Shown one piece after another: positions 17,953-26,905 of a DNA stretch of 56,279 nt. Source of the DNA: Streptomyces sp. SID10853 (lineage in GTDB: Bacteria; Actinomycetota; Actinomycetes; Streptomycetales; Streptomycetaceae). A program made the position numbers and the translations under genes. The stretch covers positions 1 to 56,279 of the forward strand of contig NZ_JAAGLN010000014.1 of NCBI RefSeq assembly GCF_010548145.1, in the 5' to 3' direction. The notes beneath the pieces are model-generated. The model was not told the origin of the DNA, searched no databases, and was given only the letters and a program-made list of their open reading frames with translations. The first letter of the stretch is position 1. Every line of letters begins with the position of its first letter.

Positions 17953-18537
17953 TCAAAACACCTGGCGGCCGGGCGATGCACCGGCCCGGACCAGGGCCCG
18001 GGCCAGGCCGGTGGTCTCCGGAAGGGTGTCGAGCGACAGGGGCTGGGTGGCGACAGCGCCCTCATGCAGCACCAGGAGCCGGGTGGCGAGGGTCCCCGGG
18101 TGTGAGCAGCCCGCCGCGGTGGCGAGTTCCTCGAACAGGTTCAGCAGCCAGAGCTTCTGGTTCGCGGCGATGCGGTGGGCGGGATGCGAGGGGTCCGGGA
18201 GTTCGGCGAGTGCGTTGATGAAGGCGCAGCCGCGGCTGTTGGTTCTGCTCCAGGCCCGCAGCGCCTCGAAGGGGGCGGTGACCGCATCGGCGGGAGAGTC
18301 ACATGCGTCGACGGCGGCACGGACGAGCGAGCGCCAGCGCTGGTCGCGGCCCGTGAGATAGGCCGCCACGAGGTGATCCTTCGAACCGAACTGGTTGTAC
18401 AGGGTCCGCTTGGTCACCCCTGAGTGCTCAGCGATCAGGTCCACGCCGACCGCTGTGATCCCACGGTTGTAGAACAGTTCCTCCGCGGCCGCCACGATGC
18501 GGCGGCCGGCCGGTGTCACAGACCGCGCTTCCTGCAC
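17953..18537 (-). CDS. TetR-family regulator
   Basis: 194-aa TetR regulator. HTH: IVAAAEELFYNRGITAVGVDLIAEHSGVTKRTLYNQFGSKDHLVAAYL. The C-terminal domain includes RGCAFINALAELPDPSHPA, typical of a common actinomycete TetR group next to oxidoreductases. GTG 18537 is chosen because AAGGGG lies 6 bases upstream; ATG 18579 is possible but has no ribosome site and would lie inside the operator. It is divergent from the quinone-reductase-like gene at 18611 with a paired operator between them. Confidence 0.88.
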   Translation of the reverse strand: MQEARSVTPAGRRIVAAAEELFYNRGITAVGVDLIAEHSGVTKRTLYNQFGSKDHLVAAYLTGRDQRWRSLVRAAVDACDSPADAVTAPFEALRAWSRTNSRGCAFINALAELPDPSHPAHRIAANQKLWLLNLFEELATAAGCSHPGTLATRLLVLHEGAVATQPLSLDTLPETTGLARALVRAGASPGRQVF

Positions 18538-18550
18538 TGCGAGCCCCTTC

Positions 18551-18587
18551 ACTGATCGGTGTACGGTGGAGATGTTCACAGATCAGT
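18551..18587. promoter_or_regulatory. TetR operator candidate
   Basis: ACTGATCGGTGTAC (18551-18564) and GTTCACAGATCAGT (18574-18587) are inverted copies matching at 12 of 14 bases with a 9-base spacer. The repeat fills most of the 73-base gap between the divergent TetR and reductase genes, so one repressor could control both. Confidence 0.7.
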
Positions 18588-18610
18588 ATACCCGCGAGGA
18601 GGTTCAAGCG

Positions 18611-19660
18611 ATGAGTGCGCCCCAGTTCATGCGAGCGGTGCGGATCACAGGGCACGGAGGGCCGGAGGTTCTGGAGGCGGCGGAGGTCGCCGTCCCCGCG
18701 CCGCGAGCCGGAGAGGTACTGGTCCAGGTCAGCGCCGTGGCCCTGAACAACACCGACCTGTGGACCCGCGAGGGCGCCTACGGGCGTCCCGGAGACCCGG
18801 AGGCGAGGTCGGGCTGGCGCGGCCCGGTCGACTTCCCGCGGATCCAGGGCGCCGACGTGGCCGGCCGGGTCGTGGACGTCGGGACCGGAGTGGAGAGCGG
18901 CCTCGTCGGACGCCGGGTGGTCGTCGACCCCGCGATCTACGACAGTGAAGGGCCGGACGCCAACCCGGTCGGCCTGATGGGGAGCGAACGCGACGGCGGA
19001 TACGCCGAGTACGTGACAGCGCCGGTGGAGCGCGTGCACGACGTGACGCGGTCCCCGCTCACGGACGACCAGCTCGCGGCGCTGCCGACCGCCTACGGCA
19101 CGGCGCTGGGCATGATCGAACGCGGCCGGCTGCGGAAGGGCGAGACCGCCCTGGTCTCGGGGGCGTCCGGCGGCGTCGGCCTCGCGCTGGTGCAGATCGC
19201 CCGCGCGCGCGGCGCACGGGTGGTCGCCATCAGCAGCGGGTCCAAGCTCGACGCGGTGCGCGAAGCAGGCGCGCACGGAGTCGTCGACCGCGCGGGGGAC
19301 GTCGCCGGGCAGCTCCGCACCGCCGCCCCCGAGGGCATCGACGTCGCGCTGGATGTCGTGGCAGGCGAGCTGGTGGGTGAGGGGCTGCCGCTGTTGCGCG
19401 AAGGGGGCCGGTGGGTCATCGCGGGCGCACTCGGCGGATACGGCGTGACCTTCGACGTACGCCGTCTCTACCTGCACAACGCCCAGGTCATCGGGTCGGC
19501 CATGCACACGCCCACCCACTTCGGACTCCTCATGGACCTGGCCCGCAGGGCCGAGGTCCAGCCCGTCGTCGCCGCGGCCTTCCCCCTGGAGCAGGCCGCC
19601 CGGGCGCAGGTGGAACTCTCCCGCAGGGGCCACGTGGGAAAGATCGTCATGCACCCCTGA
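18611..19660 (+). CDS. zinc-less MDR alcohol dehydrogenase / quinone-oxidoreductase-like protein
   Basis: 349-aa medium-chain reductase. The GroES-like N domain (MRAVRITGHGGPEVLEAAEVAVPAP-type opening, VALNNTDLWTREGAY) is followed by the Rossmann domain with SGASGGVGLALVQIARARGA and VDRAGDV. Zinc-binding Cys/His residues of true alcohol dehydrogenases are not evident, so it fits the quinone oxidoreductase/enoyl-reductase group, NADPH-dependent. ATG 18611 has GAGGAGG 9 bases upstream; the frame open back to 18497 runs through the TetR operator and is rejected. It is probably induced when the divergent TetR releases. Confidence 0.9.
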   Translation: MSAPQFMRAVRITGHGGPEVLEAAEVAVPAPRAGEVLVQVSAVALNNTDLWTREGAYGRPGDPEARSGWRGPVDFPRIQGADVAGRVVDVGTGVESGLVGRRVVVDPAIYDSEGPDANPVGLMGSERDGGYAEYVTAPVERVHDVTRSPLTDDQLAALPTAYGTALGMIERGRLRKGETALVSGASGGVGLALVQIARARGARVVAISSGSKLDAVREAGAHGVVDRAGDVAGQLRTAAPEGIDVALDVVAGELVGEGLPLLREGGRWVIAGALGGYGVTFDVRRLYLHNAQVIGSAMHTPTHFGLLMDLARRAEVQPVVAAAFPLEQAARAQVELSRRGHVGKIVMHP

Positions 19661-19719
19661 GCCCCGTCCGGCGAAACACCGGAAGGACCGCGAGGAAACG
19701 ACCTCCTAGGCTGCTGATC

Positions 19720-20307
19720 ATGACTACGCCTACGACCAGCAGCGGGGCCTGCGAGCCCGTCATCCTCCTCGACGCGGCGGAGCTGGCGTCCGATCCGGAC
19801 CTCGGGGCCCGGTTCGCGGAGTCGGCCCACCGGGTTCTGGCGGACCTGGTGCGGGGAGGCGCCGCGATCGGCTGGGTCGGACCTCCCTCGCACGACGAGG
19901 TGTCGGAACTCCTCGACCACGTGATCTCCGCGGCGCGCGCCGGGGACGGGGCCCTGCGCGCGGCGTACCTCGGCCGTCGGCTGGTCGGGCTGGGGTACTG
20001 GCTGCGCTACGCGCGGCCGACCCATCGCCCGCACGCCGATGTGGAGAAGATCGCGGTGGACGCAGCCGCCCACGGCCGCGGTATCGGCCGGGCGCTCACC
20101 ACCGCCCTGATCGCCGACGCCCGCCGGGCCGGAATCGAGGTCCTCACCCTGGACGCCCGCGGTGACAACAGCACTGCCCAGCACCTCTACCGGTCGTTGG
20201 GCTTCAGCGAATACGGCCGTCTGCCCGGCTTCGTCGCCGTCGGCACCAGCCGCTACGACAAGGTCTGTTACCTGCTGGACCTTCGCCGCGTTCCCCAGGA
20301 GGGCTGA
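19720..20307 (+). CDS. GNAT-family N-acetyltransferase
   Basis: 195-aa GNAT acetyltransferase. The acetyl-CoA-binding motif A is VEKIAVDAAAHGRGIGRALTTALIADARRAG, followed by LTLDARGDNSTAQHLYRSLGFSEYGRLPGF, the usual motif B. The N-terminal 60 residues are less conserved. ATG 19720 gives MTTPTTSSGA; longer in-frame extensions overlap the reductase. The substrate is unknown. It stands 59 bases after the reductase and may be read through from it. Confidence 0.9.
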   Translation: MTTPTTSSGACEPVILLDAAELASDPDLGARFAESAHRVLADLVRGGAAIGWVGPPSHDEVSELLDHVISAARAGDGALRAAYLGRRLVGLGYWLRYARPTHRPHADVEKIAVDAAAHGRGIGRALTTALIADARRAGIEVLTLDARGDNSTAQHLYRSLGFSEYGRLPGFVAVGTSRYDKVCYLLDLRRVPQEG

Positions 20308-20513
20308 CGCCCCTCCCCCGGGCGCCCCGTGCGCTCGACGCGGGCGGGGCCTCGCGTCGGCTGTTACCAAGTGCGGACAGAACCAGGCGAACAACTGCCG
20401 CCGGGGCCCCATCACACAGGGTGTAGCGAACGGGAGATCCGGACGGCCGCCCCACGGGGGCAGCCGGAGACCCCGGATCCGGATTCTGACCACAGCCCTT
20501 GGGGGGACTTTCC

Positions 20514-21299
20514 ATGATCACCACTCACCGTGCACGCCGTACCGTACGTACCGCCCGTTCCGCCGGACTGGTGGCCGTCGCCGCCGCTGCCGCCTTCTCG
20601 CTGACCGCCTGCGGAAGCGGGGACAGCGACGCCTCAGGCCACGGCACGAACGACTCGGCCGCCTCCTCCGCGTCCCACTCCACCGGGAACGCCGGTGCGG
20701 CCGGCGGCTCCAAGGCTGATGCCTCGAAGCCCGATGCCTCGAAGCCCGGCGGCTCGCAGGACGGCGGCTCCAAGTCCGGCGATTCCCGGACCGGCAGTTC
20801 CTCCAGCGGTTCCCGGGCGGGCAGTTCGGAGGCCGGCGGCGACCAGAGCATCGCGGACAAGGCCGGGACGACGGCCGAGGCGGGGTCGTCCCCGGTCCAC
20901 AACCGGACCCTGCCCGACGGCAGCACGGCCAGGATCTACCAGGTGGGTGCCCAGAAGTACCGCGCCGACATCGTCAGCCACGGTTCGGTTCTGGGCTCGA
21001 TGGAGACCCACGACACCGACGCCGGGCTCGACTTCAACGACATGTTCATCGTGCTCGGGATCGACGGCTCGCTCCACTCCTGGATGGGCGGCGGACACCA
21101 GGGCCCCGGCACGTTCACCGTCGCGGGCGACTGGAAGGTCAAGATCACGAAGCCCGGCGAGAGCCACTACCGCGCCCAGATCATCGGGCATGACGGGGTG
21201 GCCGCCACCCTGGACGCCGACGAGCACGACGAGGGGCTCGACGCCAACGGCATCTACATGGTGCTCAGCGCCGGTGGTGTGCTCAGCGCCCACGCGTAG
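20514..21299 (+). CDS. lipoprotein with internally duplicated C-terminal domain
   Basis: 261-aa predicted lipoprotein. The signal peptide (basic start, VAVAAAAAFS) ends in the lipobox LTAC, with the acylated Cys at about residue 36. A Ser/Gly/Asp/Lys-rich linker with SKPDASKPGGSQDGGSKSG-type repeats runs to about residue 120. Two related units follow: KYRADIVSHGSVLGSMETHD..GLDFNDMFIVLGIDG and HYRAQIIGHDGVAATLDADE..GLDANGIYMVLSAGG. No family is recognised and the function is unknown. The 206 bases before it hold no gene. Confidence 0.85.
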   Translation: MITTHRARRTVRTARSAGLVAVAAAAAFSLTACGSGDSDASGHGTNDSAASSASHSTGNAGAAGGSKADASKPDASKPGGSQDGGSKSGDSRTGSSSSGSRAGSSEAGGDQSIADKAGTTAEAGSSPVHNRTLPDGSTARIYQVGAQKYRADIVSHGSVLGSMETHDTDAGLDFNDMFIVLGIDGSLHSWMGGGHQGPGTFTVAGDWKVKITKPGESHYRAQIIGHDGVAATLDADEHDEGLDANGIYMVLSAGGVLSAHA

Positions 21300-21342
21300 C
21301 CGTAACCGCCCGCCGGAGAACTGCCGGGGCGCGGCGCCGTGT

Positions 21343-22836
21343 TCACCCGTGCAGGGCGGGCACCGTGACCCGGCCGCCGTCCGCATCCGCCGCGCCCTTC
21401 GGTACGGCCCTGATCACCACGGTCGTCACCATCGCGGCGGCGAGCAGCCCGCCCGAGGCCCACAGGGCGGGCGCGTACCGGTCGGCGCCGTGCGCGCCGC
21501 CGCTCGCCGCGACCGTGATCAGGGCGGAGGCGAGCGCCGTCCCCAGTGAGGCGCCGATGCCGAAGCAGGCGCCGTTCAGACCGGGCAGCGCGCCCTTCTG
21601 CTCCGCCGGGGACGAGAGCACGGCCAGGCCGTTGAGTGCGGTCACACTCAGCCCGTTGTACGTGATGCCGAGCACCGCGAGCGCGGCCGCGAAGATCCAC
21701 TGGTGGGTCATGAACGGCACCGCGACGGCGAAGGCGATCAACGAGCCCGCCGAGCCGATGACCACGCTGCGGCGCCAGCCGATCCGCGGGCCGAGTATGC
21801 CCGCGATGGGGGCACCGATCACCCCGATGGCCTGGGCGGGTGTCGCGAACAGCAGTGCCGAGTGCGTCGCGCTCATGCCGTAACCGGCCTGCGGGTCCTG
21901 GGTGAAGAGCGGCACGGTGAGCGTGAGCGCGCCGAACGCACCGGCCAGCGTCAGTACGGTCGTGGCCAGCAGCGGCCAGGCGCGGCGCGAGACGAGCAGC
22001 CCGGTGTCGATGACGGCGTCCCGGGTGCCCCGGCCGGCCGGCGCGAAGAGGACCAGACAGCCGATGCCGCCCAGCACACAGACCGCGGTCGGCACGGACA
22101 GCCAGCCCCAGGACTCGCCCTGCGCCAGGCCGATCAGCACCCCCGTCAGCCCGAGGGCCAGCAGGGACGTGCCGCGCCAGTCCATGCGGCCCGTCGCGGT
22201 CGGCGGGGTGGCGGGAACGGTCCGGTGCACGGCGATGGTCCCGGCCACCGACACCACGAGACCGGCCAGGAAGATGCCACGGAAGCCGACGGTGTCCGCC
22301 AGGCGCCCGCCGAACACCGCGTCCACGCCCGCGAATCCGCCGTTGACGGCGGTGATGATGCCGGCCGCGCGGCCGAAGCCCTTGGCCGAGAGCGTGTCGT
22401 CCAGGGTGAGGAACGCCAGGGTGAACAGGGCGGCGGAGAAGCCCTGGAGGACCCGCCCGACCAGGAACACCCCGATGTCGGGGGCCGCCGCGCAGGCGAT
22501 GTCGCCCGCGATGACCAGGAAGCAGCCCAGCAGCATCATCGGCTTGCGGCCCCGGTAGTCGCTGAGGCGGGCCAGCGTGACCTGGCCGATCGCGGCGAAC
22601 AGGAAGAAGAGGGTCTGCGCGAGCCCGACGAGCCCGCTGGTGGTGTGCAGCCGGTGCATGACGTCGGGGAGGGCCGGGCTGAGCATGGTGGCGTTGAGCT
22701 GATAGCCGAGCACGGCCAGTGCCAGGGCCGGCAGCATCCCGGGCCGCCGGTCGGACGGTGACCCGTCGGACCGTGACCGGGCGGACCCTGACCCGTCGGA
22801 CCGTGGCATCTCCGGGTGGTCGGCACACGTCGGCAT
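21343..22836 (-). CDS. MFS transporter, drug-exporter type
   Basis: 497-aa major facilitator transporter with about 12-14 membrane helices, beginning with PALALAVLGYQLNATMLSPALPDVM. The loop motif ARLSDYRGRKPMM is the classic motif A between helices 2 and 3. The overall pattern fits the DHA/sugar-efflux group and the substrate is unknown. ATG 22836 is chosen for AAGGAG 8 bases upstream; the frame remains open to 23019 but that stretch is low-complexity. The first 30 codons contain a short repeat (DPSDR-type, seen as GACCCGTCGGACC in DNA). A palindromic GntR-type site lies 308 bases upstream. Confidence 0.9.
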   Translation of the reverse strand: MPTCADHPEMPRSDGSGSARSRSDGSPSDRRPGMLPALALAVLGYQLNATMLSPALPDVMHRLHTTSGLVGLAQTLFFLFAAIGQVTLARLSDYRGRKPMMLLGCFLVIAGDIACAAAPDIGVFLVGRVLQGFSAALFTLAFLTLDDTLSAKGFGRAAGIITAVNGGFAGVDAVFGGRLADTVGFRGIFLAGLVVSVAGTIAVHRTVPATPPTATGRMDWRGTSLLALGLTGVLIGLAQGESWGWLSVPTAVCVLGGIGCLVLFAPAGRGTRDAVIDTGLLVSRRAWPLLATTVLTLAGAFGALTLTVPLFTQDPQAGYGMSATHSALLFATPAQAIGVIGAPIAGILGPRIGWRRSVVIGSAGSLIAFAVAVPFMTHQWIFAAALAVLGITYNGLSVTALNGLAVLSSPAEQKGALPGLNGACFGIGASLGTALASALITVAASGGAHGADRYAPALWASGGLLAAAMVTTVVIRAVPKGAADADGGRVTVPALHG

Positions 22837-23143
22837 GGCGGGCTCCTTGGAGGGGGAAGGCGGGGCGGGGCGGCAGTACGGAGCGGACCGGGGGCTGAGG
22901 ACCGGAGCGGACCGGGAAGGACCAGACGGGCCGGGACGGACCGGGCAGGACCAGGGCCGGCCCGGTCTGAGCCGGCCGTCGGTGTACGGCGAGAGCCTGG
23001 CGCGAGCGAGCGGCAGCACCGGGGATGCCCGGGTGTCCTTCGCCGTCGGCCGGTTCCGCCGATGTGTGCGGCGGTACGGCGGGCAGGCGCCCAGGGCGGC
23101 GGTGGCACCGCACCAGGAACGCCCGTCACACGATTCCGATTAC

Positions 23144-23154
23144 TTGTCAGACAA
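23144..23154. promoter_or_regulatory. GntR-type operator copy 1 (TTGTCAGACAA)
   Basis: TTGTCAGACAA fits the TnGTnnnACnA pattern of FadR-type GntR operators and sits in a 13-bp perfect palindrome (23143-23155). It lies in the MFS-gntR divergent region. The rest of the 487-base gap 22837-23323 is filled with GGACCGGG-type simple repeats and shows no gene. Confidence 0.65.
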
Positions 23155-23329
23155 GCAGTGATGGAGGTCTGGTCTACCCCCGCGCTCGGAGAGCTGTCAA
23201 GCGCCGCCCGCACCCCCGGGCCCGCCGCGCCGGTCGTCCCCGCCGAGCGGTAACACCGCAGCGCACAGCGGCTATGCGTAGGCTGAGCGGCCGGGCGGCG
23301 GCAGCCCGCACACACCCCGGGAGATGGCT

Positions 23330-24076
23330 ATGGCTGACAGACAACGGCAACGGCGTCCGGTCGTCGTCCTGTACGAGCGGATCGTGGAAGCGGTCCACCA
23401 GGGCGTCTATCCGCCCGGGTCACAGCTGCCGACCGAGCCCCGGCTCGCCGCCGACCTGGGCGTCAGCAGGCCCGCACTGCGCGAGGCGCTGATCCTGCTC
23501 CAGGAGGACGGGGTCATCACGGTGCGGCGCGGAGTGGGCCGCACCGTCAACCACCACCCGCCACAGCGCGGCTTCGAGACCCTCAAGCCCATGGAGGACC
23601 TGCTCGGCGCGGGCGCTGCGGTCCGTACCGTACGGCTGGCGCAGACCCTGGAGGAGCCGACCGACTTCTCCGCGCAGCATCTGCTGCTCCCCGCCCACGG
23701 GGAGGTCAGGTTCTGGGAGAGCATGATCGAGGTCAACTCCCTGCCGTCCTGCCTCGCCCACGAGTGGGCGGCCACCGGGGAGACCCTCACCGGTCTGGGC
23801 CTCGACCCCGCGCAGGCGCTCGACTCCGCACCGGGCGCCCCGTCGACCATGCTCAAGCTGCTGCTGGAATCCGGGCGCGGCATGGCGCTGAAGGGGTCGT
23901 CCACCATGGTCGCCACGATGCTGGGCAGCCGTCGCGGCGCCCAGTTCGGCCGGCCGTCGGACACCCCGGCCGTCCTGGTGACCCAGGTGATCCACGCCGG
24001 GCGCACCCCCGTCCTGGCCGCCAAGTACATGCTGCCCACGGGGGCGCCGGCGCTGCCGGTCTGGCAGTCGCGCTGA
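23330..24076 (+). CDS. GntR-family regulator with UTRA-like ligand domain
   Basis: 248-aa GntR regulator. The winged helix is typical: [60 protein letters not shown]. The C-terminal domain ([56 protein letters not shown]) resembles UTRA chorismate-lyase-fold domains. ATG 23330 is preferred over ATG 23324 because GGGAGA lies 6 bases before it. A degenerate copy of the operator motif covers codons 2-5 (23334-23344, 9 of 11 matches), which suggests autoregulation. Confidence 0.88.
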   Translation: MADRQRQRRPVVVLYERIVEAVHQGVYPPGSQLPTEPRLAADLGVSRPALREALILLQEDGVITVRRGVGRTVNHHPPQRGFETLKPMEDLLGAGAAVRTVRLAQTLEEPTDFSAQHLLLPAHGEVRFWESMIEVNSLPSCLAHEWAATGETLTGLGLDPAQALDSAPGAPSTMLKLLLESGRGMALKGSSTMVATMLGSRRGAQFGRPSDTPAVLVTQVIHAGRTPVLAAKYMLPTGAPALPVWQSR

Positions 24077-24197
24077 GGGACGGTCCCGGCGCCGGGCGCG
24101 GTACCGGTCACGGCCCCGGGACCGGTCGCGTCCGGGTCATACACCCCCGGACGGCCCGCGTTCGCGTTCCGGGGCGGCGCGGCTACACTCCCCTCCC

Positions 24198-25373
24198 ATG
24201 CACTTGTCAGACAACACGTCCCCCCGTACCGCGCACAGTGTCAGCACCGGCAGCATCGGCCAGGAGCAGATACGGCAGGCGCCGAAGGTTCTTCTGCACG
24301 ACCACCTGGACGGCGGCCTGCGCCCCGCCACCGTCGTCGAACTCGCCCGTGACGCGGGCTACCCGGGGCTGCCCACCACCGACGCCTCACAGCTCGGCGG
24401 CTGGTTCCGCGACGCGGCCGACTCCGGGTCCCTGGAGCGCTATCTGGAGACGTTCGCGCACACCTGCGCCGTCCTGCAGAGCCGCGAGGCGCTGTACCGC
24501 GTCGCGGCCGAGGCGGCCGAGGACCTGGCGGCCGACGGTGTCGTCTACGCCGAGATCCGCTACGCGCCCGAGCAGCACCTCGACGGCGGACTGAGCCTGG
24601 AGCAGGTCGTCGAGGCGGTGAACGACGGCTTCCGCGAGGGCGAGCGCCGCGCGGCCGCGCGTGGCCGCGCCATCCGCGTCGGCACGCTGCTGACCGCCAT
24701 GCGGCACGCCGAGCGCTCCCGGGAGATCGCCGGACTTGCGCTCGCCCACCGCGATTCGGGGGTGGTCGGCTTCGACATCGCCGGGGCCGAGATCGGCAAT
24801 CCGCCGGAGCGGCACATCGAGGCTTTCGACCACCTCAGGGCCGCGGGAGCGCACATCACGATCCACGCGGGCGAGGTCGTCGGCCTGCCGTCCATCCAGG
24901 AGGCGGTGCAGCGCTGCGGCGCCCACCGCATCGGCCATGGTGTCCGGATCACCGACGACATCGCCGTCGCCGCCGACGGCTCGGTCACGCTCGGCCGGCT
25001 CGCCACGTATGTACGGGATCACCGCATCGCGCTCGAGGTCTGCCCGACCTCCAATCTCCAGACGGGCGCGGCTTCCTCGTACGCCGGGCACCCCATCGAC
25101 CTGCTGCGCCGGCTGCGGTTCCGCGTCTGCGTCAACACCGACAACCGGCTGGTCAGCGGCACCACGATGTCGCAGGAGTTCCAGCACCTGGCCGACACCT
25201 TCGGCTACGGCCTGGACGAGATGGAGTGGTTCACCGTGAACGCGATGAAGTCCGCCTTCATCCCCTTCGACGAGCGCCTCGCCCTGATCCACCAGACCAT
25301 TCGTCCCGGCTACGCCCGCCTGCGCAACCGGAGCCTCAGCCACCTCCCGGCCCCGGCCGGGCTCTCCGCGTAA
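24198..25373 (+). CDS. add: adenosine deaminase
   Basis: 391-aa zinc hydrolase converting adenosine to inosine. Motifs in order: [12 protein letters not shown] (zinc His pair), FDIAGAE, HAGE (catalytic Glu), HRIGHGV (zinc and catalytic His) and VNTDNRL (zinc Asp). The residue after the zinc Asp is Asn where mammalian enzymes have Asp (NTDD); I recall NTDN in some bacterial members, so it is probably a subfamily trait. ATG 24198; TTGTCAGACAA falls in codons 3-6, so the GntR at 23330 is its likely regulator. It is cytoplasmic purine salvage. Confidence 0.93.
   Translation: MHLSDNTSPRTAHSVSTGSIGQEQIRQAPKVLLHDHLDGGLRPATVVELARDAGYPGLPTTDASQLGGWFRDAADSGSLERYLETFAHTCAVLQSREALYRVAAEAAEDLAADGVVYAEIRYAPEQHLDGGLSLEQVVEAVNDGFREGERRAAARGRAIRVGTLLTAMRHAERSREIAGLALAHRDSGVVGFDIAGAEIGNPPERHIEAFDHLRAAGAHITIHAGEVVGLPSIQEAVQRCGAHRIGHGVRITDDIAVAADGSVTLGRLATYVRDHRIALEVCPTSNLQTGAASSYAGHPIDLLRRLRFRVCVNTDNRLVSGTTMSQEFQHLADTFGYGLDEMEWFTVNAMKSAFIPFDERLALIHQTIRPGYARLRNRSLSHLPAPAGLSA
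24204..24214. promoter_or_regulatory. GntR-type operator copy 2 (TTGTCAGACAA), inside the start of add
   Basis: This is an exact copy of the 11-base motif found at 23144, placed 6 bases into the adenosine deaminase coding sequence. Binding there would block initiation or early elongation and leaves little doubt that add and the GntR gene are linked. Confidence 0.6.
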
Positions 25374-25424
25374 CGGCGGGGGCGGAGGGCGCCGCCCTCC
25401 GCCCGGTCAGCGCCTCCCGCCCGG

Positions 25425-26657
25425 TCAGCCGCGGCCCGCCCAGTCGAGGCAGACCACCAGCGCGTCGTCGGCGAGCGGTACATCGCTGCGGTACGCGGCC
25501 AGTTCCCGCAGCACGGCACGCGGCACCTGCGACGGGGGCAGAAACCGGGTCGAACTCATCGAGCGGGCCAGGGCCTTCTCCCCGTACGGCTCACCGCCCG
25601 CCGACCGGGTGTCGTAGACGCCGTCGCTCCCGAAGAGCAGCCGGTCACCGGGCAGCACCTGGAAGTGCTCGCTGGTGTAGTGGGTGTCCTCGAACATGCC
25701 GAGCGGCAACTGCGCCTCGAAACAGACCTGTTCGACGGTGCGGCCGCGCATCCGCCACAGCCGGGGCGAACCGGCGTCCACGACCTCCACATCGCCCGTC
25801 GCCAGGTCGAAACGCATCAGCAGCACATCGACATACGCCTCGCCCCTGTACTGCGCGTGGACGGCCTGGTCGGCCAGGTACGCCTGGTCCGCGAGGCCCA
25901 CGCCCGCGCGTCGCGCGTTGCGCAGGGCGTTGGTCGCGAGGCTGGTGAGCAGCGCCGCGTCGATCCCGGTGCCCCAGCCGTTGGTCACGGTGAGCGTCAG
26001 GGTGTCGGCGGAGACCGTCCAGTCGTAGTTGTCGCCGAAGATGGCGTACGCGGGCTCCAGATGGGCGCCCAGTGAGAACTCGGGGCGGTCGAGCGACCGG
26101 CCGGGAAGCAGCTGCCACTGCACCTCGGCGGCGAGCGTCAGCCGGGTGGCGCGGCGGGCCAGCAGATACAGATCGGTGTCGCGCTCCGCGACGAGGATCT
26201 CGTGTCCGAGGGCTTCGCAGATGTGCACCAGTCCCGGCAGCACCGCCTCGTCGTACCGGTCGCGGGGGATGCTCACCGACAGCGTTCCCATCCGGTCACC
26301 GCGAATAGTGACGGGCAGATGGACCACCACCAGTCCGCCGCCCCCTGCGCGCTCCAGGAAGGGCTCCTGTGCGCCGAACGCGCGGCCCTGCGGACTGTCG
26401 TGGACCGGCACGGGCGGTGTGGTGAGGGGGACGGCCTCGACCACCTGCAGTGAGGTCACGGCGTAGTCGGCCATGCGCAGCACGACACTCACGGCACCGC
26501 AGCGCTCACGGAGAGCTTCGGTGACGACATCGACCAGCAGGTGCGGGGCCGCTGCGCGGAGTTCGCGCTCCACAGCTGTGAAACTGTCCACAGTCGTGAT
26601 GATCGCACACACGCGCGACCAGCTGCCCCTTGTGGCGAACGCCCTGCGAACAGGCAT
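25425..26657 (-). CDS. SpoIIE/PP2C-type protein with an altered metal-binding motif
   Basis: About 410-aa cytoplasmic protein. Residues to about 200 form a GAF-like region (LLVDVVTEALRERCGAVSVVLRMADY, LVVVHLPVTIRGDRMGTLSV). The C-terminal part is a PP2C/SpoIIE domain: FGDNYDW (first metal Asp motif), then VTNGWGTGI where active enzymes have GDVxGHG, then PLGMFED, GDRLLFGSDGVYDTR and LADDALVVCLDW. The Asn at 25980-25982 replaces a metal-binding Asp. The start is uncertain: ATG 26657, GTG 26612, GTG 26591 or GTG 26573, none with a strong ribosome site. It is divergent from the flavohemoprotein operon. It may be a weak or inactive phosphatase, or a sensor. Confidence 0.8.
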   Translation of the reverse strand: MPVRRAFATRGSWSRVCAIITTVDSFTAVERELRAAAPHLLVDVVTEALRERCGAVSVVLRMADYAVTSLQVVEAVPLTTPPVPVHDSPQGRAFGAQEPFLERAGGGGLVVVHLPVTIRGDRMGTLSVSIPRDRYDEAVLPGLVHICEALGHEILVAERDTDLYLLARRATRLTLAAEVQWQLLPGRSLDRPEFSLGAHLEPAYAIFGDNYDWTVSADTLTLTVTNGWGTGIDAALLTSLATNALRNARRAGVGLADQAYLADQAVHAQYRGEAYVDVLLMRFDLATGDVEVVDAGSPRLWRMRGRTVEQVCFEAQLPLGMFEDTHYTSEHFQVLPGDRLLFGSDGVYDTRSAGGEPYGEKALARSMSSTRFLPPSQVPRAVLRELAAYRSDVPLADDALVVCLDWAGRG

Positions 26658-26821
26658 GGTGTCCACTATGCGGACGGCGTGCCTCCGTACACGGCTTGCG
26701 CCACGATCAAGCCCTCGCTGTAATGGCTGCCGCAAAGGAACTGGAACTGTCGCTGCTTGGATCCGCCCTGCGGTCGGCAAGCCCCGCAGGACCACCACGG
26801 AACCGAGGAGTTCGGAAGCAC

Positions 26822-26905
26822 ATGAAGGACAGACCTGGTCCGACCGGCATACGCGACGAGGCCGAAGGCCCGTCGGCGTCGCGGCACACAACCGGCGCAC
26901 GGTGA
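26822..26905 (+). CDS. 27-aa upstream ORF coupled to the flavohemoprotein
   Basis: A short frame starting ATG 26822 (MKDRPGPTGIRD...) has GAGGAG 11 bases upstream and ends TGA at 26903-26905, overlapping the GTG start of the flavohemoprotein (GTGA). The larger gene lacks its own ribosome site, so translation of this peptide probably delivers ribosomes to it. No function of the peptide itself is evident. It could still be chance, as the codons are not strongly biased. Confidence 0.4.
   Translation: MKDRPGPTGIRDEAEGPSASRHTTGAR

Noticed and set aside
22850..23000. GGACCGGG-rich repeats upstream of the MFS gene as an extended N terminus of that gene
   Set aside because: The in-frame extension to 23019 is low-complexity Pro/Arg/Ser; ATG 22836 has a good ribosome site.
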